Assembly (NCBI RefSeq): GCF_003008595.1
Contig: NZ_CP027669.1
Span: 2,542,001 to 2,606,000 of the forward strand
DNA from: Simplicispira suum
GTDB taxonomy: Bacteria; Pseudomonadota; Gammaproteobacteria; Burkholderiales; Burkholderiaceae_C
Direction of reading: 5' to 3'
DNA: 64,000 nucleotides
Part shown: piece by piece, positions 8,201 to 17,417 of the stretch
How positions within the stretch are numbered: position 1 is the stretch's first letter
Layout: every line of letters starts with the position of its first letter
Position numbers and translations under genes: made by a program
The notes under the pieces: model-generated
The model's database searches: none
What the model saw: only the letters and a program-made list of their open reading frames with translations
What the model was told of the DNA's origin: nothing

Positions 8201-8809
8201 TTAGCTGCCCGTCAGCGCCCGGTAGGCGCTGCGTGTTTCGGGGGACACCGAGGCCACCAGTTGGGCGTGGGGCGTGTGGTGCCGCGTCAGCATGCGCGCC
8301 GACGCCACCGCGCGCGACTTGCAGAACCAGTGGCAACTGTGTTGCATGAGGAACAGTTCGGCAGAAATGAGAAAGGCACGGTCGCGCGGCGAACGCGCTG
8401 CATCGGTGCGCAGGGCGCGCGCGATGCCGTTGGCATGCACGGCCAGCAGCTTGCGCATATCAAAGCTGGCATGCGGCAGCAGGGTGCTGGCCCAGGGCAG
8501 CGAGAACGCCAGCGTACTGGCCCGCGCCTGGGCAGCGGGCACGGCGGCAAAATCGCGCGCCAACTGGGCGAACTGGGTGGCAAGCTGCGCTTCGCTGCCC
8601 TCCAGTACGGCAAATATCTGCGCCTGGCGCGCGGGATCGCTCTCGCCCAGGGCGCGCAGATAGCCTTGCGTCACGGTTTCCATCAGCTTTTCAATTTGCA
8701 GTGGGCCCAGGTGGTGGGCGAGCAGGGCAATGCGCTGGCGCTGCTGGTGGCCGTTGGCCATCAGCAGGCCGCTGCCACCCAAGAGCAGAAGAAGAAAAAC
8801 GGGGTCCAT
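8201..8809 (-). CDS. Hypothetical protein with N-terminal membrane anchor
   Basis: 202 residues, not recognised. The start MDPVFLLLLLGGSGLLMANG is a hydrophobic segment that could be an uncleaved anchor. The rest is predicted mostly helical and contains four Cys/His-bearing stretches such as FLMQHSCHWFCKSRAVA without a known motif. Met 8809 was preferred over 8848 because the extra 13 residues are polar and would destroy the N-terminal anchor. It lies 17 nt upstream of the rluE start on the same strand and could be in its operon. Confidence 0.55.
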   Translation of the reverse strand: MDPVFLLLLLGGSGLLMANGHQQRQRIALLAHHLGPLQIEKLMETVTQGYLRALGESDPARQAQIFAVLEGSEAQLATQFAQLARDFAAVPAAQARASTLAFSLPWASTLLPHASFDMRKLLAVHANGIARALRTDAARSPRDRAFLISAELFLMQHSCHWFCKSRAVASARMLTRHHTPHAQLVASVSPETRSAYRALTGS

Positions 8810-8828
8810 GAATGTGCGTCGGGTTGAG

Positions 8829-9004
8829 GGCGATGCTGAATAAGTCACCGCGATGACGCGTGCCGTGCTTCGGGATGGGATGCAAGGGGGCGGCCCTCCG
8901 CGCGCGAACCGCAGTCATAGCGGCAGCTATGGCGAGGATTTGCAACGCCGCAGACCGCCCGAGGTGCGGATGCGCGGCGCGTAAGGGACTTGTTCAGCAT
9001 TGCC
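8829..9004. mobile_element. MITE-like element with 20-bp terminal inverted repeats
   Basis: The ends are inverted repeats: GGCGATGCTGAATAAGTCAC at 8829-8848 and the reverse complement of 8985-9004 (GGCAATGCTGAACAAGTCCC) agree at 17 of 20 positions. The 176-bp interior has no credible gene and contains a palindrome, CATAGCGGCAGCTATG. The right end abuts the panC stop codon (9005-9007). No transposase is present, so it would need one in trans. A target duplication is not clear. This looks like a non-autonomous derivative of an insertion sequence. I recall similar repeat-derived hypothetical proteins annotated in Comamonadaceae, but that is memory, not something shown here. Confidence 0.65.
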
Positions 9005-9877
<873 letters not shown>

Positions 9878-10771
9878 CTACCAGGCGTGCAATGCGTCGT
9901 CGGGGAAGGTCTGGGCCTTGACGGCGGCCACGTAGGCCTCCATGGCGCCGCGCACGCTGCCGGCGTCCTGCATGAAGTTGTGCACGAAACGCGCCATTTT
10001 CCCCAGGTTCATTCCCAGCATGTCGTGCAGTACCAGCACCTGGCCGGCCGTGCCCTTGCCGGCGCCGATGCCGATGGTGGCGCACTGGGTCAGTTCGCTG
10101 GTCAGCTCGGCCGATAGCTGCGCCGGCACCATCTCCAGCACCAGCATGGCGGCGCCGGCATCCTGCAGCTCGCGCGCCTGGCGGCGCAGCGCCTGAGCGG
10201 CCTGGTCGGTCTTGCCCTGTACGCGGTAACCACCCAGGGCGTGCACGGTCTGCGGCGTGAGTCCCAGGTGGGCGCACACGGGAATGCCGCGCTCCACCAG
10301 GAACTGCACGGTGGGCGCCGTCCAGCCGCCGCCTTCGAGCTTGACCATGTGCGCGCCGGCGCGCATCAGGGCGCAGGCGCTGCGCAAGGCTTGTTCGCGG
10401 CTCTCCGCATAGCTGCCGAAGGGCAGGTCAGCAATCAACCAGGCGGTGCCCTGCACGCGGTGCAGGCCACGCGCCACGCTCTCCGTGTGGTAGACCATGG
10501 TCTCCAGCGTCACGCCCACGGTGCTCGGCAGCCCCTGGCAGACCATGCCCAGCGAGTCGCCCACCAGCAGGCATTCGACGCCCGCAGCATCGGCCACGGC
10601 GGCAAAGGTCGCGTCGTAGGCGGTCAGCATGGTGATTTTCTCGCCGGACTCACGCATCTGCTGCAGGCGCGGCAGGCTGACCGGGCGGCGCTGGGGCAGG
10701 GGCGATGCGGGAGGCAGGGTGCCGTAGGGCGTGCCTGCGGGCTGGACAGGCGGGGCAAGCGGTTCGGTCAT
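9878..10771 (-). CDS. panB: Ketopantoate hydroxymethyltransferase
   Basis: Transfers a hydroxymethyl group from methylene-tetrahydrofolate to ketoisovalerate, the first committed step to pantothenate. 297 residues with the family motifs [20 protein letters not shown] (Mg-binding Asp), [19 protein letters not shown] and IGIGAG. The first 30 or so residues are a Pro-rich extension before [12 protein letters not shown]; a downstream start is possible but Met 10771 is the only ATG before the conserved core. Forms an operon with panC and is divergent from nadC, with a 106-bp gap that presumably holds both promoters. Confidence 0.95.
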   Translation of the reverse strand: MTEPLAPPVQPAGTPYGTLPPASPLPQRRPVSLPRLQQMRESGEKITMLTAYDATFAAVADAAGVECLLVGDSLGMVCQGLPSTVGVTLETMVYHTESVARGLHRVQGTAWLIADLPFGSYAESREQALRSACALMRAGAHMVKLEGGGWTAPTVQFLVERGIPVCAHLGLTPQTVHALGGYRVQGKTDQAAQALRRQARELQDAGAAMLVLEMVPAQLSAELTSELTQCATIGIGAGKGTAGQVLVLHDMLGMNLGKMARFVHNFMQDAGSVRGAMEAYVAAVKAQTFPDDALHAW

Positions 10772-10877
10772 GGCTGGCGGCGCTGAAACGATGGACCTGG
10801 GAGTGTAGTCGTGCCTCCTGTGCAGCTATTGCCCGGCCGCCGGATGTACCCCGCAGCCAGCGCTATGCTTGGCGCCC

Positions 10878-11753
10878 ATGAACTCTTCTTTGGACACCCT
10901 TGAAGCCCCGCTGCGCGCGCAGGTGCTGCTGGACGTGGCCCGTGCACTGCAGGAAGACCTGGGCGCCGGCGACCTGACTGCGGGCCTGGTGCCTGCCCAC
11001 CGGCGCGTGCGCGCCCGTATCCTGGTGCGCGAGGCGGCGGTGCTGTGCGGCGCCCCATGGGCTGAGGCCGCGCTGCGCACTCTGGACCCGGCCGTCGAAC
11101 TCACCTGGCATGTGGCCGAGGGCGGACGCTGCGCTGCGGACCAGATGGTGCTTGAAATGCAGGGTGACGCCCGTGCCCTGCTCAGCGCCGAGCGCACGGC
11201 TTTGAATTTTCTGCAGATGCTGTCCGCCGTGGCTACGAAGACGCGCAGCTACGTGGACGCCGTGGCCGGCACCAAGGCGCACATCGTGGACACGCGCAAA
11301 ACCCTGCCCGGCCTGCGCATTGCACAGAAATACGCGGTGCGGATCGGCGGCGGCACCAACCACCGCATCGGCCTGCACGACGCCGTGCTGATCAAGGAAA
11401 ACCACATTGCCGCTGCCGGTGGCGTGGCCGCCGTGCTGCGCGCAGCGGCCGAGGTGGCGGCGCGCGCCGAATTCATCGAAATCGAGGTCGAAACGCTGGA
11501 GCAATTGCGCGAGGCGCTGGACGCTGGCGCGCGCATGGTGCTGCTCGACAACATGGACATCGCCACGCTGCACGAGGCAGTGCGCACCAATGCGGCGCAC
11601 TCGGGCGGAGGCGCCATTCTTGAGATTTCGGGTGGTGTCACGCTGGATGGCCTGCGTGCGCTTGCAGAAACCGGGGTCGACCGCATCTCCACCGGAGCGC
11701 TGACCAAGGACGTGAAGGCCACGGACTTTTCGATGCGCATAGAAGTATGGTGA
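10878..11753 (+). CDS. nadC: Nicotinate-nucleotide pyrophosphorylase (quinolinate phosphoribosyltransferase)
   Basis: Converts quinolinate and PRPP to nicotinate mononucleotide in de novo NAD synthesis. 291 residues: [12 protein letters not shown] at the N-terminus, [12 protein letters not shown], the substrate-binding [11 protein letters not shown] and [20 protein letters not shown], and IEIEVET, DNMDI and ISGGV strands of the barrel. ATG 10878 is preferred to an in-frame TTG at 10869. nadA, the preceding enzyme in the pathway, is the next gene. The 235-nt spacer between them carries a repeat rather than a gene, so cotranscription is possible but not certain. nadB or an aspartate dehydrogenase is not in this window. 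Confidence 0.96.
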   Translation: MNSSLDTLEAPLRAQVLLDVARALQEDLGAGDLTAGLVPAHRRVRARILVREAAVLCGAPWAEAALRTLDPAVELTWHVAEGGRCAADQMVLEMQGDARALLSAERTALNFLQMLSAVATKTRSYVDAVAGTKAHIVDTRKTLPGLRIAQKYAVRIGGGTNHRIGLHDAVLIKENHIAAAGGVAAVLRAAAEVAARAEFIEIEVETLEQLREALDAGARMVLLDNMDIATLHEAVRTNAAHSGGGAILEISGGVTLDGLRALAETGVDRISTGALTKDVKATDFSMRIEVW

Positions 11754-11756
11754 ACA

Positions 11757-11945
11757 ACCCCCTGCGTCGCCTTCGGCGCCTCCCTGCCGCCGTCAGAGAC
11801 GACTGCTCTTCGGGCACGTCCAAGCCTGCGTCGGCAGGCTTGGAGCCGCGGCCCTCAGCCCCTTCTCTCGCTGCGCGGGAAGGGGGACGACGCCAGTGCG
11901 GCGGGGCGGCCCTTGCACGGCGTCCGCTGGCCTTGGCCCTGCAAC
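11757..11945 (+). repeat. Repeat family B, copy 1 (nadC-nadA spacer)
   Basis: Shares several blocks in the same order with 39984-40184: a hairpin AAGCCTGCG-tc-GGCAGGCTTGG (arms GCCTGC/GCAGGC), then AGCCGCG, CTCAGCCCCTTCTCTC, GGAAGGGGGACG, CCAG, CCCTTGC, CGG and CCGCTGG. The open frames across it have no family resemblance and are better explained as repeat. It fills nearly all of the gap between nadC and nadA. Confidence 0.7.
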
Positions 11946-11988
11946 TTCGACGTTTGGCCGGTGCAGTGAAGCACCCTGGAGCACTGAA

Positions 11989-13116
11989 ATGAATTCTGTT
12001 ATTGCCATTAAAGAGATCGAGTACGAACAGCCCCGCGAGGGCACGGACGGCTCCACCTGCTCCACCAAATACGCGTGGGCGCGCGTGCCCACCGAGCTGA
12101 CGCAGGACGAGCGCGCTGCCACCAAGGACAAGATCCGCCGCCTGCTCAAGGAGAAGAACGCGGTGATGGTGTCGCACTATTACGTGCACCCCGACCTGCA
12201 GGACCTCGCAGAGGAAACCGGCGGCATCGTCAGCGATTCGCTGGAGATGGCGCGCTTTGGCCGCGACCACGCGGCGCAGACGCTGGTGGTCTCGGGTGTG
12301 CGCTTCATGGGCGAGACGGCGAAGATCGTCTCGCCCGAAAAGACCGTGCTTATGCCCGATCTGGATGCCACCTGCTCGCTTGACCTGGGCTGCCCCATCG
12401 ACGCATTCAGCGCGTTTTGCGACCAGCACCCGGACCGCACGGTGGTGGTCTACGCCAACACCAGCGCTGCGGTGAAGGCGCGTGCCGACTGGCTTGTCAC
12501 GTCGAGCTGCGCGCTCGACATCGTGCGCGCGCTCAAGGACGCCGGGCAAAAAATCCTGTGGGCGCCCGACCGGCACCTGGGCGCCTACATCCAGCGTGAG
12601 ACCGGCGCCGACATGGTGATGTGGAACGGCGCGTGCATCGTGCACGACGAGTTCAAGGCCTTCGAGCTGGAAGCGCTGAAAAAAGACCATCCCGGCGCCA
12701 AGGTGCTGGTGCACCCCGAGTCGCCGCCCGACGTCGTTGCGCTTGCCGATGCAGTGGGTTCGACCTCTGCCATCCTGCGAGCGGCGCAAGAGATGGATGC
12801 GCGTGAGTTCATCGTTGCCACTGACAGCGGAATGATGCACAAGCTGCGCACGCTGAACCCCGACAAGGTGTTCTACGAGGCCCCCACCGCTGGCAACAGC
12901 GCCACCTGCAAAAGCTGCGCCCATTGCCCCTGGATGGCGATGAACGGCCTGGCCGGCGTGGCTCAGGTGCTGGAAACTGGCGCCAACACCATCCATGTGG
13001 ATCCGGCCATCATCCCGCGCGCCCGCCTGCCGATTGACCGCATGCTGGCCTTTACCGCCGCGCTAAAGAAGGGGCAACCTGTAGCGGGGCTGGTGCCGAA
13101 TATTGGTGCGGCGTAG
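11989..13116 (+). CDS. nadA: Quinolinate synthase, [4Fe-4S] enzyme
   Basis: Condenses iminoaspartate with dihydroxyacetone phosphate to quinolinate. The 375-residue product carries the substrate motif [28 protein letters not shown], the first cluster Cys in [21 protein letters not shown], the second in [26 protein letters not shown], and the third in [16 protein letters not shown] 11989 has CTGGAG at 11977-11982 as ribosome site; the frame is open further upstream but only through the repeat. The start region includes an unconserved 35-residue leader before the core. It follows nadC, which uses its product. Confidence 0.96.
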   Translation: MNSVIAIKEIEYEQPREGTDGSTCSTKYAWARVPTELTQDERAATKDKIRRLLKEKNAVMVSHYYVHPDLQDLAEETGGIVSDSLEMARFGRDHAAQTLVVSGVRFMGETAKIVSPEKTVLMPDLDATCSLDLGCPIDAFSAFCDQHPDRTVVVYANTSAAVKARADWLVTSSCALDIVRALKDAGQKILWAPDRHLGAYIQRETGADMVMWNGACIVHDEFKAFELEALKKDHPGAKVLVHPESPPDVVALADAVGSTSAILRAAQEMDAREFIVATDSGMMHKLRTLNPDKVFYEAPTAGNSATCKSCAHCPWMAMNGLAGVAQVLETGANTIHVDPAIIPRARLPIDRMLAFTAALKKGQPVAGLVPNIGAA

Positions 13117-13120
13117 AATT

Positions 13121-13176
13121 TGCTATTGTATTGATAGCTGTCAGCGCTTTCTACTTATGCGCTAGAGCCAATTTCT
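13121..13176 (+). repeat. Double-hairpin repeat family A, copy 3
   Basis: Starts TGCTATTGTATTGATAGC (hairpin 1), then TCAGCGCTTTCTACTTATGCGCT (hairpin 2) and AGAGCCAATTT. It begins 4 nt after the nadA stop and lies wholly between nadA and pabBC. It could act as a transcript-end structure. Confidence 0.8.
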
Positions 13177-13230
13177 CATAAGAAGAATGCGTTCCCTGAC
13201 TTCCTTCGGCTTGCTGCACCGTGCAAGGTC

Positions 13231-15072
13231 GTGCCTGCCGTGAAGCGCGTTTCCCCGCCAGAGGCCGAGACGGCCCGCATCGACTTTGCCCAGCCGCTGG
13301 ATGCCGCCGCTCCGCGCCTGCGCTGTGCCTTTGGCGTACCGCGCCAGGTGCTGGTGGCGCAGCAGGTGGGCGAGGTTCGCGCCGTGCTCGATGCCGTGCA
13401 TGCCGCCGCGCAGCAAGGCCACTGGTGCGTGGGCTATGTGCGCTACGAGGCGGCGCCTGCCTTCGATACCGCGCTGCAAACCTACACTGCAGACGGTCCG
13501 CTGGCCTGGTTTGCCGTGCACGATGCCCCCCAGCCCTGGCCTGCCGAGGAGCCGCAGGAGACGGCGCGTGTGGTGTGGAACAGCGGCCTGGAGCGCAGCG
13601 CCTTTGACGCCGCGCTGGGCCGCATCCAGCAGGCCATCGGCGCGGGCGAGCTGTACCAGGTCAACTACACCGGACCCCTTACCGGCGCGCTGCAAGGCAG
13701 TGCGGCGGCGCTGTTTGCCGCGCTGCAGCGCGCCCAGCCCGGCGGCTATGCGGCGCACATCGGTGCGGGAGGTGAGCAGGTGCTCTCCGTCTCGCCCGAA
13801 TTGTTTTTTGACTGGCAGGACGCACCGGGTGGTGGCGATATTCTGGCTCGCCCCATGAAGGGCACGGCAGCGCGCGGCGCCACGCCCGAGGAGGACGCCG
13901 CCCAGGCCACCCAACTGCGCACCGCGCCCAAGGAGCGCGCCGAAAACGTGATGATCGTGGACCTGCTGCGCAATGACCTTTCGCGTATTGCCCAGCCGAA
14001 CAGCGTGCAGGTACCTCGGCTGTTTCATACCGAACCGCTGCCCACCGTGTGGCAAATGACCTCTGACGTGCGCGCGCGCACCCGAGCGGGAGTCCGTCTC
14101 GCCGATGTGTTTGGTGCGCTGTTTCCGTGCGGCTCCGTCACCGGGGCGCCCAAGGTGCGCGCCATGCAGATGATCCGCAGGCTTGAGCCGGGGCCGCGCG
14201 GGGTGTACTGTGGGGCGGTGGGAGTGGTGCGGCCCGGCGGCCCGGCAGCTGCTGGCGGCTTGTATCCGGTGGCGGCCACCTTCAACGTGCCCATCCGTAC
14301 GGTGGTGCTTCGCACAGGTGAGACAGATTCGGGTACGGCGGTGCGCGTCACTTGCGGCATCGGCAGTGGCATCACTGTGGACTCCAACTGCCAGGGAGAA
14401 TGGAATGAGTGGCGCCACAAGCGCGCCTTTGTCGAGCGCGCCAGCGAGTCGTTTGACCTCCTTGAAACCCTGGCGTTGATAGAAGGCAAGTTCGATCATG
14501 CCGATCTTCACCTCGCGCGCATGGGTGAAGCCGCAGCGCATTTCGGCCTTCCATGGAACTTGCACGCTGTTCGACAAGAGCTGCAGATTGCCGCGCTCCA
14601 GTGCCACGTCGGTGCATGGCGCGTGCGCCTTTTGCTGTCGGTCGATGGAAGTGCGCGCGCCGAAACCTTTGCCATGCACCCCACGCCTACACCGGTGCAC
14701 CTGCAGCTTGCAGGCGAGCCGCTGCGAGAGGCCGCCGGAGAATTTTGCCGCTACAAAACCACACGGCGAGCGCACTACGACGCTTTTGCTCCGTCGCAAC
14801 CGGGCGTGTTCGACACGGTCCTCTACAACGAAGCCGGTGAAATCACCGAATGCACGCGCGGCAATGTCGCGATGCGACTGGAGGGTCGCTGGGTGACTCC
14901 GCCGCTCGCATGCGGCTTGCTGCCCGGGGTGGGGCGTGCACTGGCGCTTCGCTCTGGCAGGTTGGAAGAAGCCGTGGTCTGTCTCGAAGATGTCCCACGT
15001 GTCCAGGCGTGGGCTTTTGTCAATAGCTTGCGCGGGTGGCTGGATGCGAAGCTGGTGATACCCGTCGTCTGA
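13231..15072 (+). CDS. pabBC: Bifunctional PabB-PabC: aminodeoxychorismate synthase component I and lyase
   Basis: 613 residues. Residues about 15-400 are the chorismate-binding domain of PabB: YQVNYTGPLTG, KGTAARGATPEEDA, ERAENVMIVDLLRNDLSRI, and LFPCGSVTGAPKVRAMQMI followed by GVYCGAVG. Residues about 405-613 are a class IV aminotransferase-fold lyase (PabC) with the PLP lysine expected in CRYKTTRRAHYD, then LYNEAGEITECTRGNV and PPLACGLLPGVGR. Together they make p-aminobenzoate for folate once a PabA glutaminase, not in this window, supplies ammonia. Starts with GTG; 13231 and 13240 are both possible. This fusion is common in betaproteobacteria. Confidence 0.92.
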   Translation: MPAVKRVSPPEAETARIDFAQPLDAAAPRLRCAFGVPRQVLVAQQVGEVRAVLDAVHAAAQQGHWCVGYVRYEAAPAFDTALQTYTADGPLAWFAVHDAPQPWPAEEPQETARVVWNSGLERSAFDAALGRIQQAIGAGELYQVNYTGPLTGALQGSAAALFAALQRAQPGGYAAHIGAGGEQVLSVSPELFFDWQDAPGGGDILARPMKGTAARGATPEEDAAQATQLRTAPKERAENVMIVDLLRNDLSRIAQPNSVQVPRLFHTEPLPTVWQMTSDVRARTRAGVRLADVFGALFPCGSVTGAPKVRAMQMIRRLEPGPRGVYCGAVGVVRPGGPAAAGGLYPVAATFNVPIRTVVLRTGETDSGTAVRVTCGIGSGITVDSNCQGEWNEWRHKRAFVERASESFDLLETLALIEGKFDHADLHLARMGEAAAHFGLPWNLHAVRQELQIAALQCHVGAWRVRLLLSVDGSARAETFAMHPTPTPVHLQLAGEPLREAAGEFCRYKTTRRAHYDAFAPSQPGVFDTVLYNEAGEITECTRGNVAMRLEGRWVTPPLACGLLPGVGRALALRSGRLEEAVVCLEDVPRVQAWAFVNSLRGWLDAKLVIPVV

Positions 15073-15214
15073 ACAGCAGATGCTTGTACTGCTTGATCTG
15101 CGTCTATTGGTTGCATATGCTACGTAAGCTATAAGCGTTGTAGCAGCGCAGCATTGACCGCCCAGCGCTGGATGGCGCAGACCAGACAGCAAACCTTCCT
15201 GGAGGCGATGGAAT

Positions 15215-16819
15215 ATGGCTTTTGCGGGGATGGCCCTTAGCGAAACCGACGGCAAGGTATTTCTGAGCGTGGAGCCGGTGGATCGGCGCGAGTGCGTCGA
15301 TGCGATCGCGCTGCACGATTGGCTGGTGCTGGAAGGTTTCGGCGGATACCAGCTCCATCATGATGCGCTGGAGCGCGTCGCAAAAGACAGCGCTGTGGCG
15401 TCGTCCCGCTTTGTTCTGTTGGTTGCGCAGCGCAGTGACGCCGCCATTGGCATTCAGGTGGCGCTTGATGCCATGTCGGCGGCATTGACGATCCATCCTG
15501 CACAGGGCGGTCGGCCGGCGAACTCTGAAGACGTGATCAATGCCTTGACGCTGGCCGGCGTCGTCGCCGGTATCGACGAAACCGCTGTTGGGCAAGCCGT
15601 CGCAGCCGGGACCTGCGAGGGATTGGTCGTGGCGCGTGGAGCACTGCCTGAAGACGGCCACGACGCCGAGTTTGAAGAGCTGATTCCCGCAACGCCTGAC
15701 CGAACCCCCAAGCTGGATGAAAATGGGCTGATCGACTACCGCGAACACGATGGCTTCGTCATGGTGCATACCGGTGCTTTGCTGATGCGCCGAAAACCGG
15801 CCACGCCGGGGACTGCGGGTTTTACCGTGCGCGGTGATGTTCTCGCGGCCAAACCAGGTCTCGATGAGCCTTTTGCGCCCCAACTGGCGGGTGCCAAGGT
15901 GTCAGACGACGACCCCAATCTGCTGCAGGCCTGCCTGACTGGCCAACCGGTGCGCGTGCACGGCGGCGTCATGGTGGAACCTGTGCTGCGATTGGCCGAA
16001 GTCAGCATGGCTACCGGCAATATCTACTATGAGGGGACGGTCCATGTCGAAGGCGACATTGCCCAGGAGATGAAGGTCGAAGCCGGCGGCGACATCGTTG
16101 TCGGCGGCTTGGTGGATGGCGGTCTGCTGCAAGCGGGAGGCGACATCAATGTGGCGGGTGGAGTCATCGCACATGCCAGGCTGCACGCGCAGGGGTCTAT
16201 TGCCGCGCGTTTTGCCGAGGCATCGCTGCTCCATGCCGGAACCGTGATCGCAATCCATGACATGGCCATGGAATGCGAGCTGCAGTCTCTGAACCAGATT
16301 CTCATCGGTACCGGATCGCCGCGTCGCGGGCGGCTCATAGGCGGGCGCGCCACGGCCATGATGCTCATCAAGACGCCCTTGTTGGGGTCTCCCACCAGTG
16401 GCGTCACGCATCTGGTGCTGGGCGCCAACCCAGTGCTCGAAGCGCGCTACCGCGACTTGCTGGCGCGCCTGGAGCAGGAGCGGGTGGCGCAAGAGAGCTT
16501 GCGCAAGCTGATCGCCCAGCTGACCGCAAGCGGGGATCCCCGCAGCATGCTCGGTCGGGCTCAGGCTTCGCTGGACCATGCCTGCAGCACCCATGCCCAG
16601 ACCCAGTTGCAGCGCGACGAGGTCGAGCAACAACTGGCCTTGTCGCGCAGCGCCACGGTCGAAGTGGGCGTGGGAGTGGTGGGCGCGGCAGACTTGGCCT
16701 TTGGTAAGGTGAACATGCCGTTACGCCGCGAATTCCGTGCAGGCAACTTCCGACTTGATGCGGAAGGCGTGCTTGTCTATACCGATGGCAGCGGCTATGC
16801 GGTGCCAGTACTGCCGTAG
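15215..16819 (+). CDS. FapA/DUF342 family protein
   Basis: 534 residues. The middle part (about 150-400) is a Gly-rich beta-helix with FTVRGDVLAAKPG, GNIYYEGTVHVEGDI and VEAGGDIVVGGLVDGG repeats, characteristic of DUF342 (called flagellar assembly protein A). A coiled coil follows (about 400-480: ARYRDLLARLEQERVAQESLRKLIAQ). No signal peptide or membrane segment is seen. Characterised DUF342 members influence flagellar assembly or polar protein localisation; no flagellar genes are nearby, so the role here is open. ATG 15215 has a strong CTGGAGG at 15199-15205. The 142-nt gap upstream shows no gene. Confidence 0.8.
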   Translation: MAFAGMALSETDGKVFLSVEPVDRRECVDAIALHDWLVLEGFGGYQLHHDALERVAKDSAVASSRFVLLVAQRSDAAIGIQVALDAMSAALTIHPAQGGRPANSEDVINALTLAGVVAGIDETAVGQAVAAGTCEGLVVARGALPEDGHDAEFEELIPATPDRTPKLDENGLIDYREHDGFVMVHTGALLMRRKPATPGTAGFTVRGDVLAAKPGLDEPFAPQLAGAKVSDDDPNLLQACLTGQPVRVHGGVMVEPVLRLAEVSMATGNIYYEGTVHVEGDIAQEMKVEAGGDIVVGGLVDGGLLQAGGDINVAGGVIAHARLHAQGSIAARFAEASLLHAGTVIAIHDMAMECELQSLNQILIGTGSPRRGRLIGGRATAMMLIKTPLLGSPTSGVTHLVLGANPVLEARYRDLLARLEQERVAQESLRKLIAQLTASGDPRSMLGRAQASLDHACSTHAQTQLQRDEVEQQLALSRSATVEVGVGVVGAADLAFGKVNMPLRREFRAGNFRLDAEGVLVYTDGSGYAVPVLP

Positions 16820-16868
16820 CGAAACGCTGTTGTCGCCCCACATCTATTGGTGCGGCGCCTCGATTCTT

Positions 16869-16943
16869 TGGTCCCCCCGACAGGAATCGAACCTGTATCT
16901 AGCGCTTAGGAGGCACTCGTTCTATCCATTGAACTACGGGGAG
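16869..16943 (-). tRNA. tRNA-Arg (anticodon CCU)
   Basis: Read on the minus strand: acceptor 5' arm CTCCCCG pairs with CGGGGGG (one G-U), TA at positions 8-9, D arm GTTC-AATGGATA-GAAC, anticodon loop CTCCTAA giving CCU, T arm ACAGG-TTCGATT-CCTGT, discriminator A and encoded CCA at 16871-16869. Length 75. A TACAAT hexamer about 10 nt upstream of the 5' end on the minus strand is a likely -10 box. Convergent with the FapA gene. Confidence 0.96.
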
Positions 16944-17417
16944 TCTTGCTGGAGATTGTAAGTGGGGCTGAGGCGCAGGCAGCGGCGTCTCGCGGGCCAT
17001 CCGACGCGGTCATGCGAGTTGACTGGACCACAGGCCGCCAGCGTACTGCGAGCGCGAGAATGAAAGGCCCAAGCAGGCGAATGAAGTGCCCTGCTGGCGG
17101 CAAAATCCATCGGGTTATCGCGCGACGACGAGATGCCGTTCAGGTTATCTCACTTCCATTTCTCTTACATATGCCTGACAAATGACAGACATTTCATTCA
17201 GGGTTTTCGAGTCTTTCGGGGTACCGACTGCAGTGCTAAATTGCATACTGTTTCGCATGGGAAACGCCCTTTCTTTATATTTTAATGCAAGGGTTAATTG
17301 CGATTTTGATCGGTGTCGGCATTGCCCGGTGGACGACGAACTCTCATAGTCGCATTTCTTTGTAACTTATCGGGCGAGGCCTGGATTCTGTCCCGGCTGA
17401 ATTCAACGAGGAGAGAT
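16944..17417. other. 474-bp intergenic leader of the ABC transporter operon
   Basis: No credible gene is seen in either strand. The part from about 17150 on is AT-rich compared with the rest of the window and contains a 15-bp imperfect palindrome AAATGACAGACATTT at 17180-17194 (arms AAATG/CATTT) that could be an operator. The region probably carries the promoter of the transporter operon and that of tRNA-Arg on the opposite strand. Nothing else is recognisable. Confidence 0.5.

Noticed and set aside
15105..15150. Possible further copy of repeat family A before the FapA gene
   Set aside because: TGCTACGTAAGCTATAAGCG shares a few bases, but neither hairpin can be formed and the GAGGC block is missing.
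13162..15255. 697-codon open frame on the minus strand across pabBC
   Set aside because: It is antisense to a clearly conserved bifunctional enzyme and its translation shows no family motif. High GC codon bias in the third position opens such frames.
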